A stretch of 35,102 nucleotides of DNA from Chara braunii. Taxonomy: Eukaryota; Streptophyta; Charophyceae; Charales; Characeae. Both the position numbers and the translations under genes were made by a program. Numbering within the stretch: the stretch's first letter is position 1; every line of letters starts with the position of its first letter. The DNA lies in contig BFEA01000035.1 in assembly GCA_003427395.1 (NCBI GenBank), positions 617,874 through 652,975 of the forward strand, given 5' to 3'. Below, in pieces: positions 9,889-18,933 of this stretch. The notes below the pieces were generated by a model. That model did not search any database and was not told the origin of the DNA. It saw nothing but the letters and a program-made list of their open reading frames with translations.

Positions 9889-11060
9889 TGTTGTCCCTAT
9901 TCGAGCAAAATCACACGTACCCGATTCTTTATTATCTGCTTAGTCTGGTTGATCGTCTTCTTCAGCGAGAATGGTTGATCCCGCTAACTGCACAAATGCC
10001 TGATCATCTCTTCAGTGGAAAGTAGCTGGTCCCATCAGCAGTGAGCCTGGCTGATCATCTCATCAGCAGAAAGTACCCGGACCCGTCAACAGCGTCCTTG
10101 GCTGATCATCTCATCAGCGGAAAGTAGATGGTCCCGTCATCAGAGAGCATGACTAATCAGTGGAAATTAGCAGATCCCGTCATCAGCGGGCATAGCTGAT
10201 TATCTCATCAGTGGAAATTAGCGTCCCATCAGCAGTCAGCCTGATTGATCATCTCATTAGCGGAAAGTACCCGGACCCGTCAGCAACATCCCTGGCTGAT
10301 CATCTCATCAGCGGAAAGTAGCTGGTCCCGTCATCAACGAGCATAACTAATCAGTGGAAAGTCAATTAGGCTCGCTGCTGCCGGGACGCTAATTTCCACT
10401 GATGAGATGATTAGCTATGCTCGCTGAATGTTGTCCCTATTCGAGCAAAATCACACGTACCCGATTCTTTATTATCTGCTTAGTCTGGTTGATCGTCTTC
10501 TTTAGCGAGAATGGCTGATCCCGCTAACTGCACAAATGCCTGATCATCTCTTCAGTGGAAAGTAGCTGGTCCCATCAGCAGTGAGCCTGACTGATCATCT
10601 CATCAGCAGAAAGTACCCGGACCCGTCAACAGCGTCCTTGGCTGATCATCTCATCAGTGGAAAGTAGTTGGTCCCGTCATCAGAGAACATAACTAATCAG
10701 TGGAAAGTAGTTGATCCTGTCATCAGCGGGCATAGCTGATCATCTCATCAGTGGAAATTAACGTCCCATCAGCAGCGAGCCTGATTGATCATCTCATCAG
10801 CGGAAAGTACCCGGACCCGTCAGCAGCGTCTATGGCTGATCATCTCATCAGCGGAAAGTAGCTGGTCCCGTCATCAACGAGCATAACTAATCAGTGGAAA
10901 GTAGCTGATCCCGTCATCAACGGGCATAGCTGATCATCTCATCTGTGGAAATTAGCGTCCCGTCAACAGCGAGCCTTATTGATCATCTCATCAGCGGGAA
11001 GTAGCTGGTCCCATCAGCAGCGAGCCTGGTTGATCATCTCACGAGCGGGAAGTAGCTGGT
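9889..11060. repeat. Minisatellite with a 540-bp higher-order duplication
   Basis: The basic unit is roughly GCTGATCATCTCATCAG-CGGAAAGTAGCTGGTCCCGTCATCAG-CGAGCAT and variants. A 540-bp block starting TGTTGTCCCTATTCGAGC occurs at 9889 and again at 10429 with only a few differences. One unit at the end of the first block (10364-10428) is in inverted orientation relative to the rest. Units diverge after 10970. Confidence 0.9.
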
Positions 11061-11599
11061 CTCATCAATCTGTGGTGTTGTCGCAGTAGCTTACGTTGAT
11101 CGTTCTTAGCTGCAGCACGCATGCCTGCCATGGCTGCAACCTGCTTGGCCAAGTGAACAGATACGATTCAACACCACTTCTTGGTCACTTCCCTGTCGCA
11201 TGCCCTCCTTGTTCACTTCCTTGCACGCCCTCGTTCCCGCCTGCGAATTCGCCTGGGCAACAGTTTGTGAGATGATCACACACGCTGCAGCAACGCTCGC
11301 CCCAATCACTCGCTTCAGTGCACCCTGGTCCCCCTGGTCACCTCCCTCACCCCCGAATGACCCCCTCTCCTTCAGCTGGCCGGGCCTATATCCTACCCGG
11401 GTGGCCTCTCTTCCGCTGACCTTACTAGCACCCAGCCTCAAACGGAGTGTAGGCATTATTGGTACCGGCTGTCTCAGGCTCACAGACCCAGGTATCCCCT
11501 ACCGCTGGTACCAAGGGTCTTGGCCCGGTAGTCCTGGATCGATTGTCCGGGTCCACTGCGCAAAGTGTCACACCACCAGTTCCGAAGCAGCAACCGCAT

Positions 11600-12010
11600 C
11601 AAAAATAACAGCCCGATCTGCCGCGAGTTTTAGCAATGTCGGACCAGAGACCGTACCCAAAAAATAATAGTACCGAACTGTCGTGAGTTTTACCAGTGTC
11701 GGACCAGTGACGAACCTGAAATGATACTTCCCAACAGCAGCACCCTGTTCCAGCCCGATACCGAATACCGTTTAATGCAGCAAATACCATGCCTGTCCCA
11801 TACCTGTCCCGAACCAGTGTACCAGCCTGTTCCGATCCAACAACCATACTAGACCAATGCAAAATACCATTCCGTGCCGCAAACGTACCACACCATACTG
11901 AATAAATGATTGCATCACACCTCTCCCGAACAAGTAACCGTATCTGACCAATACAGAATATAGTACCATGTCGCAGATGAACCATCCCGATACGGATGAG
12001 TGTGTCGTGC
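11600..12010. repeat. Diverged tandem repeats
   Basis: A roughly 60-bp unit (CGAGTTTTAGCAATGTCGGACCAG) is repeated at about 11617 and 11676. A second pair, ACCAATGCAAAATACCATTCC at about 11851 and ACCAATACAGAATATAGTACC further on, indicates a longer decayed tandem structure. Spacing is irregular, so the period is uncertain. Confidence 0.55.
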
Positions 12011-12267
12011 TCAGTCGGAACCAGCATCGACACCACCGTCATAGGGTCGCGTGACCCGTCTCTTAGTAGCGCCAGTAGCAACGCCAAATCAGCTGTGTCG
12101 CCGTGCCCCGAAATCGGTCCCGCTCACTCAAGAACACTTGGACTAATGCAAGGGCAGTAACCAGATCAATCAGGCAAAATCACGCATGGATTCATAATTA
12201 TTGAAAACTCGCACGGATCAACGGTTTCGGGGTAAATAAATAATTATGGGCAAATTTTCCTCAAAAA

Positions 12268-12645
12268 TAAATTCTGATAAAAAATAATCAAATAACAATT
12301 AATCATTTGTTTTCTTTTTTTTTATTATTTTTATTTCTTTCGCGCGTTATTAATTCTGCTATTGGAATTAATGAAAATAGAGAACAATTTTATCAAGGAT
12401 AAATTTCGATGAAACTTAATTAAATAACAAATATTCTATTATTTTCCTCCCTTTTATTATTTTTAATTTTTTTCCTCACTTTTAATTTTGCTATCGGAAA
12501 TAATAAAAATGAAGAGCAGTTTCATTATGAATGAATTCAGATGAGATTTAATTAAATCGCAAATATTTAGTTATTCTCACCCCTTTTTATTATTTTTAAT
12601 TATTTTTTCTCAATTTTAATTTCATTATTATAATTAATTAAATTC
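12268..12645. repeat. AT-rich tandem repeat, about 131-bp period
   Basis: Three diverged units begin near 12268 (ATAAATTCTGAT), 12399 (ATAAATTTCGAT) and 12529 (AATGAATTCAGAT). Each has the same order of a TTAATTAAAT part, a CTTTTTATTATTTTTAATT part and an ATTTTGCTAT part. Confidence 0.75.
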
Positions 12646-13279
12646 GAGGCTCTCATTTCCCCACCAACTGTACGACATAAAAGAGTCGCGCCAAGACCTA
12701 CTACCATTCCTCCGTGCCCGGGCCGACCGCTTCGGGAATAGCCTCGGAACGGACGAAAATGACAGGTGCAAGGCACGACAGGCGCGGTCGCTCCTCTTGT
12801 TGATCTCAAGGGTCAGGTTCAACGGTCGATGCGGGGAATTTTAGGGGTCTCTTTCCGACCCCTAATTTTTCCCTATGGCTCCGATGAAAGTCCCGGTCAA
12901 TCCCTCTTTAGGCACTTAATCCAAGACCCAATCCGTCAAAATTCGGGTGGCCGACTGACCTTCGGCCGCCCAACTTGCCCCTCTTGCTACTGAAGTTGAG
13001 GTATCGCAGGACCCGACGAAGTGTACTCAGCCCTCTGTCGCAGTACCGCCTGCGCCTCCACAGACCACCGTCTCCCCTCCTACCCCTCCGCGACTACCGA
13101 CACGTCGAACCATTCGCTCAGCCCGTTGCAGCGAGCATCTTGCGACTCGCGATGACTTTGTGTCCTCTCTTCTGGACTTGAGCATGCTCCAGGCTCGTCA
13201 GGAGCGACTCACCTTACATGTCGCTGTACTGTGTCACCTTCTCACCATCCTCTCTGACCCTGATCGCACCCTCCCGATC

Positions 13280-13625
13280 ATTCCAGTACGACTGGGGACC
13301 TCCAAGCCCGCTTACCCACGACAGGGTCTCCGACTCCCATCTCCGTCACCCTAAGAGATGACAAGACCCAACGCTTCTTCGATCAAACGGTCACCGACCT
13401 CCCCTTCTTCCCCACTCTCGAGCCAATTGATCGTCCCCCGACTTCTCGTCGCCACCGCCCCTCTGCACATTTCGATGTGATGGAGACGGGGTACGATTTC
13501 ATTCTCCGTACTCCGTGGGTTTGTCGGTTCAGCAACACCAAGGCCAATTGGGCGACCAACACTCTCATTCTCAAAACGAAGTGTGGACAGACATATCGCG
13601 TACCTTTTATAGGTACCACTGCGAC
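13280..13625 (+). pseudogene. pol: gypsy pol: aspartic protease domain
   Basis: Retroviral-type aspartic protease that would cleave Gag and Pol. In frame 1, a degenerate active site reads TTGD (13288-13299) where DTGA is expected, so the catalytic Asp is lost. It is followed by PISVTLRDDK (family: V.LADG) and by FDVMETGYDFILRTPWV (family: V..l..yD.ILG..WL), where the usual Gly of ILG is Arg. The same frame continues into the RT region. The upstream P/T-rich stretch (12990-13280) is probably the N-terminal pol linker. Dead by active-site loss as well as by downstream stops. Confidence 0.75.
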
Positions 13626-14349
13626 ACCACGGCCCGATCCTCCTCCCCCGGAGCCTTCCGTGCCCACACCATCTCGTACTATCACTGTCACCTCGCCTCG
13701 ACAGTTCGCCCACTTCATCCAACATGACTACTTCACCTTCTTTAAGATGAACGTTACGGATCTCTTACACTATGATCCACCCTGTCCAGATGAGGAACTC
13801 ATCTCTCTGGAGTCAGATCCTCCTTCTATCTCTATGACGTCCATCTCTACTTCCCTCCCTCCGCCGTTCATCGAGTCCACCCCGCCGTCGCGCACTCACC
13901 CGGACGCTGAGGAACTCGCACACTATACGGCCAACCTGGAGCCCGCAGTTCGTGACCTCATTTGAGAGTACCGCGATGTTTTCCCATCGTCGTTCTCGTA
14001 CGCCGGCATCCCACCGATGCGCGACGTCGAGCACTCCATCCAACTTGTGCTTGACTATCACGTTCACCACCAGGCACACCACATACTCTCGATCCCCGAG
14101 GCTCCCGAACTTAAGCGTTAGCTTCAGGAGCTCCTGAGACTGGTTTTCATTAAACCCAGCAACTCCCCGTGGGATGCACCCGTCCTTTTTGCTCGCAAAG
14201 CAGATGAAACTCTCCGTCTCCGCATCGACTATCGCGGTCTCAACCGCTACACGGTTAAGAACGGCTACCCCATGCTTCGTTCCGATGAGCTATTCAACCG
14301 CTCAACAGGCAACCGCTTCTTTACGAAGATTGATCTTCGTAGCGAGAGA
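13626..14349 (+). pseudogene. pol: gypsy pol: protease-RT linker and N-terminal half of reverse transcriptase
   Basis: One frame (frame 1) runs through an acidic and Pro/Ser-rich linker and then classical RT fingers: [43 protein letters not shown] and FFTKIDLRS (motif A, carrying the first catalytic Asp). In-frame stops are at 13963-13965 (TGA) and near 14116 (TAG). The protein match stops exactly where the small inverted-repeat insertion begins, before the expected GYHQI. About 20-25 residues up to the next recognisable motif (EFTVMPFGLTN) are missing. Confidence 0.88.
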
Positions 14350-14738
14350 TGGTTAACGGGGGGTCAAATATTCGCCATTTTTGCCGGCAATTTCGGTGCA
14401 AAATTCGTCGACATTTTCAAAAATAAATCATTTGGGCCTATAATGCAAACATCAAAAAAAGAAACAGGCCAAAGAAAACGAAAAAAAAAAAAAAAAAAAC
14501 ACTATAAAACCCTAACACAAAAATATTGTCAGAGTTAAAATGAATCGTCCAATGAATTCAACAAAATACCAACTTTTTCATTATTGATCCAAACATGTCA
14601 AAATTGGGCACATGACATACCCTAAAGCACATATATATCAGAAAAAAAAAAAAAAAAAACATCAGCACAATGTGACAGTTTCGGTGCAATTCAGTGAAAA
14701 ATTTGCCGAAAATATTACCCCTGGTTAAGTTGGTTAAC
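14350..14738. mobile_element. Small inverted-repeat (MITE-like) insertion in the RT gene
   Basis: An 8-bp direct repeat TGGTTAAC flanks a 373-bp insert (14350-14357 and 14731-14738). The insert begins GGGGGGTCAAATATTCGCC and near its right end has GGCGAAAATATTACCCC-like sequence whose reverse complement (GGGGTAATATTTTCGGC) is an imperfect inverted repeat of the left end. The right inverted repeat is about 10 bp inside the direct repeat, so the exact termini are uncertain. No coding capacity; two poly(A) runs are inside. An 8-bp duplication would fit a hAT-like non-autonomous element, but that class is an inference. Confidence 0.65.
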
Positions 14739-14741
14739 CAC

Positions 14742-15113
14742 ATGTGCCATGAGTTTACGGTGATGCCATTCGGCCTCACCAACGCACCTGCTACCTTCCA
14801 GAGGGCGATGAACGACATCTTCAGGGACATCTTGAAGCAGTACGTTATCGTGTACCTCGACGATATCTTGATCTACAGTCGTACCCTTGAGGAGCATCTC
14901 AGACACCTTCGTGACGTCCTTGACCACTTGCCCAGACATGGTTTGTACGCCAAGCTGAGCAAGTGCCGTTTGCCCAGCACAAAGTGGATTTCTTATAACA
15001 CTGTGTCTGACCAGAGTCTCCATATGGACGACACGAAGATCATTGTTATTGCGGAGTGGCCCGTCTCCACATCCACGAAGCAGCTTCGCAGCTTCCTAGG
15101 CCTCACTAGCTAA
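14742..15113 (+). pseudogene. pol: gypsy pol: C-terminal half of reverse transcriptase
   Basis: Frame 3 gives EFTVMPFGLTNAPATFQ (motif B region), YVIVYLDDILIYS with the YLDD catalytic motif, HLRDVLDHL, LYAKLSKC and SFLGLTS of the thumb/connection. Here the copy is well preserved; it ends with a TAA at 15111-15113. The frame differs from the N-terminal RT half, so the MITE-like insertion also breaks the frame. Confidence 0.92.
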
Positions 15114-15752
15114 TATAGTAATTTCATCTAGGGATACGTTAGGTATTCCTACGTCCTTAACTGCACCCTCCTCGGGAAGAACCCGCCATGGGCTTGGACA
15201 CCCCTCCACGAGAACACCTTCCCCGCCCTCAAGAAGACGGTGACATATGCACCGGTTCTTCAGCTACCCGATTTTGATCGCCTTTTTATCCTTACCACTG
15301 ATGCGTCAGACTTTGCTGTAGGAACAATGCTTTCTCAGATTTTTCCCTCCTCTCCCGATTTCTCTCGTCCTCGCATCCCTCACTTTCCACCTCCTACCCC
15401 TACCACTGCTTCCTGCCTGACGCCTACTCCTCCAGCTACTGACGAACCTTCTATTGACCATTCTCCTACCATCGTCGAGGACGACACTGTCGAGTCTCGC
15501 TCAGATGATTGTACGATAGCCTTCTACTCCCGTCAGCTCTTGTCCGTTGAGATAAACTACACTGCTGATGAATGTGAGGTTATCGCAGTAGTTTATGTCG
15601 CTCGGCACTGGCGTCACTATCTGCACGGGGCACCATTCACGATGCGCACGGACAACTCTGTTGTCCAGGCTTTTTGGACAAAGCCGAAGCTCAGTCCTCG
15701 ACAGACTCACTGGTGGCGCGACGTGTCTGAGTTTAGTTTCACCACTGAGTGA
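15114..15752 (+). pseudogene. pol: gypsy pol: RT connection and RNase H domain with a Pro-rich insert
   Basis: Still frame 3, with stops at 15111 and 15129. Family landmarks are FPALKKTVTYAPVLQLPDF, LTTDASDFAVGTMLSQ (first RNase H Asp), FYSRQLLSVEINY..DECEVIAVVY (Glu-bearing helix), WRHYLHG and MRTDNS. RNase H degrades the RNA strand of the RNA:DNA hybrid. Between TMLSQ and IAFYSRQ lie about 57 extra residues rich in Pro, Ser, Thr and Asp (15343-15510); most gypsy RNases H have only a short loop there. The reading ends at FTTE* and the next domain is in another frame, so a small deletion or frameshift occurred near 15750. Confidence 0.88.
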
Positions 15753-17138
15753 AACTAATCGGGTCGGAGATGCCTTATCCCGGCGCCTTGACCATGATCT
15801 GGAGCAGATTCGGCTTGCTGCCATCTCGGTCACTACCGTCCACCACTCGGTGATCGACGAGTTTCTCATCCAGTACCATCACTGCCCCGACTATCGTGAC
15901 ATCCATGCGACCCTTCGGGGTGACAAGACCGTCCCGAACTACTCTCTTGGGGATAACGGTCTTGTGTACTGGCACGGTTCACAGGGCACCAGAGAGCCTC
16001 GTATTTGCATTCCCTCCACTGGACAGTTATGTGTCTGGGCAGTAGCAGAGTTCCATGACCAGACAGCTGCCGGTCATATGAGCTTCCACAAGACGTTGGC
16101 TCGTATGAGCCGCCTGTACGTCTGGCCGAAGCGCAAAGACTTTGTGAAGGACTACGTCGCAGAGTGTCCCGCCTGTCAGGAGGTGAACAGTGCGAACCAC
16201 CTGTCTTATGATTTGCTCCAACCTCTTTCCATCCCTGAGGGTCGTTGGCAGTCCATCTCGATGGACTTTATCGGCCCTCTTCGTCCTCCGACCCCCCGCG
16301 GTCATGATGCTATCCTGGTTGTCGTCAACCGCTTTACGAAGCGTGCACGCTTATGCCACCAATGCACGTGAGGTCGCCGACATCGTGTTTGGCGGAGTCG
16401 TGCGTGACCACGACTTACCTCTGAGCATCATATCTGACCGTGACCCGCGCTTTACCAGCCGATTCTGGCGACGGCTCCACGAGGTGTACGGCACCCAGCT
16501 CCGCTTCTCCTCGTCTTACCATTCTCAGACTGATGGTCAAACCGAGGTCACAAACAAGACTCTCGGAGATATTCTCCGAAAGATTGTTCGTGACGACCAG
16601 CAGTGGGATCTCCATCTTGCCTACGCGGAGATAGCCTACAACCACGCCGTCTCGCCAACCATGGGGATGTCGCCTTACTATTGCGATCTCGACTATCACC
16701 CTCGTGTTCCCACGGACTTCCTTCAATCGTCACAGATGCACCCCGACACGAGTTGTCCCGCGCTGGATGATTGAGTTGCACACATGACGTCGATCATGAA
16801 GAACACACATGAACACATAACCGCTTCCCAGACTCGCATGGACGCACGTGCGAACCGATCGAGGATGAATCATCCATTCAAAGTTGGTGATGACGTGCTT
16901 ATCGACGCCCGCCACTTATAGCTCGAAGTGGACACGCTTCGCAAGTTCCGACGTCGCTTCGTTGGCCCATGCCGCATTCTCCAGGCCGTCGGTTCTAATA
17001 CGGCTTCTAGCCCAGTCAACTTTTGTGTGAAGCTGCCCGACTACCTACGACAGGCTTGTGTGCACGATGTCTACCACGTCTCATTACTGCATCCCTACCG
17101 CAGACCGTTTGAGCGTTTCGCTGAACGACCATATGAAC
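15753..17138 (+). pseudogene. pol: gypsy pol: integrase
   Basis: The integrase inserts the cDNA in the nucleus. Frame 1 gives ETNRVGDALSRR (end of RNase H linker), then an HHCC zinc-binding module (FHDQTAAGHMSFHKT ... CPACQ) and the core start SMDFIGPL with the first catalytic Asp (about 16264). A frameshift near 16365 moves into frame 2, where IISDRDPRFTS (second Asp, about 16436) and TDGQTEVTNKTL (catalytic Glu, about 16544) complete D,D-E. The C-terminal GPY/F-type module is recognisable (GDDVLIDARHL, FRRRFVGPCRIL, VYHVSLLHPYR). Stops at about 16772 and 16918 and the frameshift make it non-functional. Confidence 0.9.
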
Positions 17139-17515
17139 GCCCTCCACCCATCATGGTGGACGACCACGAGGAGTTCCTCGTTTCAAACATCATTGGGTGC
17201 CGAGTCACCGACGACAACCCTCCCCATGTCGAGTATCTCGTACATTGGAAGGGTTACCCTGATGAGAAGGCTACTTGAGAGCCCCTCGAGCACTTGCAGC
17301 ACGCTCGCATGTTGGTGCATGCCTATGACCGTGCTCGTCGTGCTGGGTTGACTGCTCCTCCTCAACCCACTGACCGTCCTCCTTCTCCCTCGGCTGAGGA
17401 GACCGCTGAAGTCGAACCTGCTCCATCTGAGGCAGACCTTCAGCAGAACCTGGATGCTTATGAGCGTCTACAGTGCACTCGTCGTCGTCCTGCTCGATAC
17501 GACGATCGACTCTGA
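17139..17515 (+). pseudogene. pol: gypsy pol C-terminus: chromodomain
   Basis: Frame 2 gives VEYLVHWKGYPDEKAT followed by a TGA (17276-17278) and EPLEHLQHARMLVHAYDR, the pattern of a chromodomain of chromovirus integrases. Such domains bind modified histone tails and steer insertion to heterochromatin. The stop replaces the conserved Trp that precedes EP in the family (one G-to-A change). A Pro/Glu-rich tail runs to a TGA at 17513-17515. This places the element in the chromovirus branch of Ty3/gypsy. Confidence 0.88.
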
Positions 17516-18624
17516 CTTATCTTCCCACATCTTTGACTTCTCAGTACTCCATCCACTCTAGTTTTGCCACTTCAGCTTGTCGACGTTATGGCTCTTCCTC
17601 GACGACATTCCGGACTTCTCATCATGGACGTCATCGACAGCTTCATGGACTTCGCCACGATCAGCTCTGCCTACTTCAGATGTCGTCACTCTCTTACCAC
17701 CTTACCCTGTACAGTACCCTGGTTGTGTCGCATGATGGTCTCCCTTCCCTGGGTTCCTCTGAGTTGGGCTCTCCCTTGGTATACGTATAGGCATCGGGAC
17801 CGTAGCGTTGCCCTAACTTCCCAACTTACGGATCTATTTCCGACTTCCCTCACTTTAGAAGTCATTTGCATGATTCCCTTACCCATCACTTTTTCTACCC
17901 TCCGCCGACCCTCACGCCCTAGTTAGGCAACCTTGCATGCTTCATCTAGGTGCGCCCAATATACTAGGCTCCCTTATTCCCTTGCATGGTCGAGCCTCCA
18001 TAACGGTCACCCCTTTAGCCGAGCATTACCCGCCCTGATGGTCTATCTATTAGGGTCATTGGTTTGATCGCTCCCAGTTCCCTACCCTCATTGAGGCTGA
18101 TGACATGTGCCTCCCTATCATTATGTGTGGATACCCTTCGAATTTTATCGTCCCCTAGGCTGCATTCACCACCCTTAGAGACCATCCCACCCTTTGGCTG
18201 CGACACACTTCTCCTGTAACATATGGTTGTCTTGTTGTTGCTTTGTTGCTCTCAAACTGAGGCTACTCCCTCTAACATTTCTAGGATTTAGTTGTTTCTG
18301 CTTTTGTTGTTCTTAGGACTTATACAAACTAGTTAGTTGTTTCCAGACTGAGGCTACTGCCTCCAACATTCTAGGATTTAGTTGCCATTACTTTCTGCTT
18401 TCCTAGGACATGTATACTAGTTAGTTGCTTCTGCTTTCACTTAGGCTGTTAGCTGTGACATTGCTGTTTTTGTGACATTTTCTATCCTAGGTTGCATCGC
18501 ATGGACTCAGCATGGAGCTTGCTTCGCATCCTAGACTACTCGGGTTTCCTTTTTCTTTGGTAGAGTTCCGCTTCTTGGCAGAAGCGTGTTTGTATCTCGG
18601 TGATCCATCACAAGCCGAGGATCG
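17516..18624 (+). other. 3' non-coding region of the gypsy element
   Basis: No protein motif is visible. It contains a roughly 41-bp direct repeat with 90-bp spacing (ACTGAGGCTACT..CTCYAACATT.CTAGGATTTAGTTG at 18254-18294 and 18344-18384). Only a weak purine stretch (AAGCCGAGGATCG) lies directly upstream of the 3' LTR where a polypurine tract should be. Confidence 0.6.
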
Positions 18625-18896
18625 TGTAGCGGACCTCTGTTTGGTGTGTGAGACCAGCCCCTTGACCTGTTCTCACACGCTCGTGCTGTATTCGGGGTAG
18701 TCCAGTCCAGGCCGGTACCTCTGTCGGTACCAGCCAGTCCAGTCCAGTCCAGTCAGTCCGCTGGGGTATACGCCAGCCAGAGTCTGTATTTTGGATCATT
18801 CTGCATTTGCACAGTTTGGAGTACGTGCATTGGAGTCTCGCGTGGGAGCTGCGTTGTGCCATCTTGCTCCACTCTCATCCTCCATCTCCATCTGTA
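18625..18896 (+). repeat. 3' LTR, left part (interrupted by LINE-B)
   Basis: It starts TGTAGCGGACCTCTG and follows the 5' LTR through to CCATCTCCATCTGTA, without the 71-bp duplication. The alignment then breaks and LINE-B sequence begins. The LTR terminus is found downstream of LINE-B at 27062-27082. Total reconstructed length (about 293 bp) agrees with the 5' LTR minus its duplication (310 bp) if about 16 bp are missing at the junction. Confidence 0.9.
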
Positions 18897-18903
18897 AACA
18901 CCT
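18897..18903. repeat. LINE-B target-site duplication, left copy (AACACCT)
   Basis: The same seven bases follow the A tail at 27061-27067. The duplicated sequence lies within the gypsy 3' LTR, which marks the LINE as the younger insertion. Confidence 0.68.
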
Positions 18904-18933
18904 CCCACGTTACGGGCAGACAAACTCAAGAGA

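Larger units (their letters stand above)
7680..12950. other. 5.2-kb non-coding block separating gag from pol
   Basis: In Ty3/gypsy elements protease normally follows the gag knuckle closely. Here about 5.2 kb of DNA without recognisable retrotransposon coding intervenes. It contains poly(A) (8661-8686), (CT)n (9579-9645), a GATCATCTCATCAG minisatellite with a 540-bp duplication (9889-11060), diverged repeats (about 11600-12010) and AT-rich 131-bp tandem repeats (12268-12645). No TIR, LTR or flanking duplication could be found at its edges. Open frames at 8701-9381 show no known motif. It is best read as one or more old insertions within the element. Confidence 0.55.

Noticed and set aside
9889-11060. 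CRISPR-like array
   Set aside because: Repeats are imperfect, spacers are themselves repeated, there is no cas gene, and the surroundings are eukaryotic retrotransposons. It is a minisatellite.
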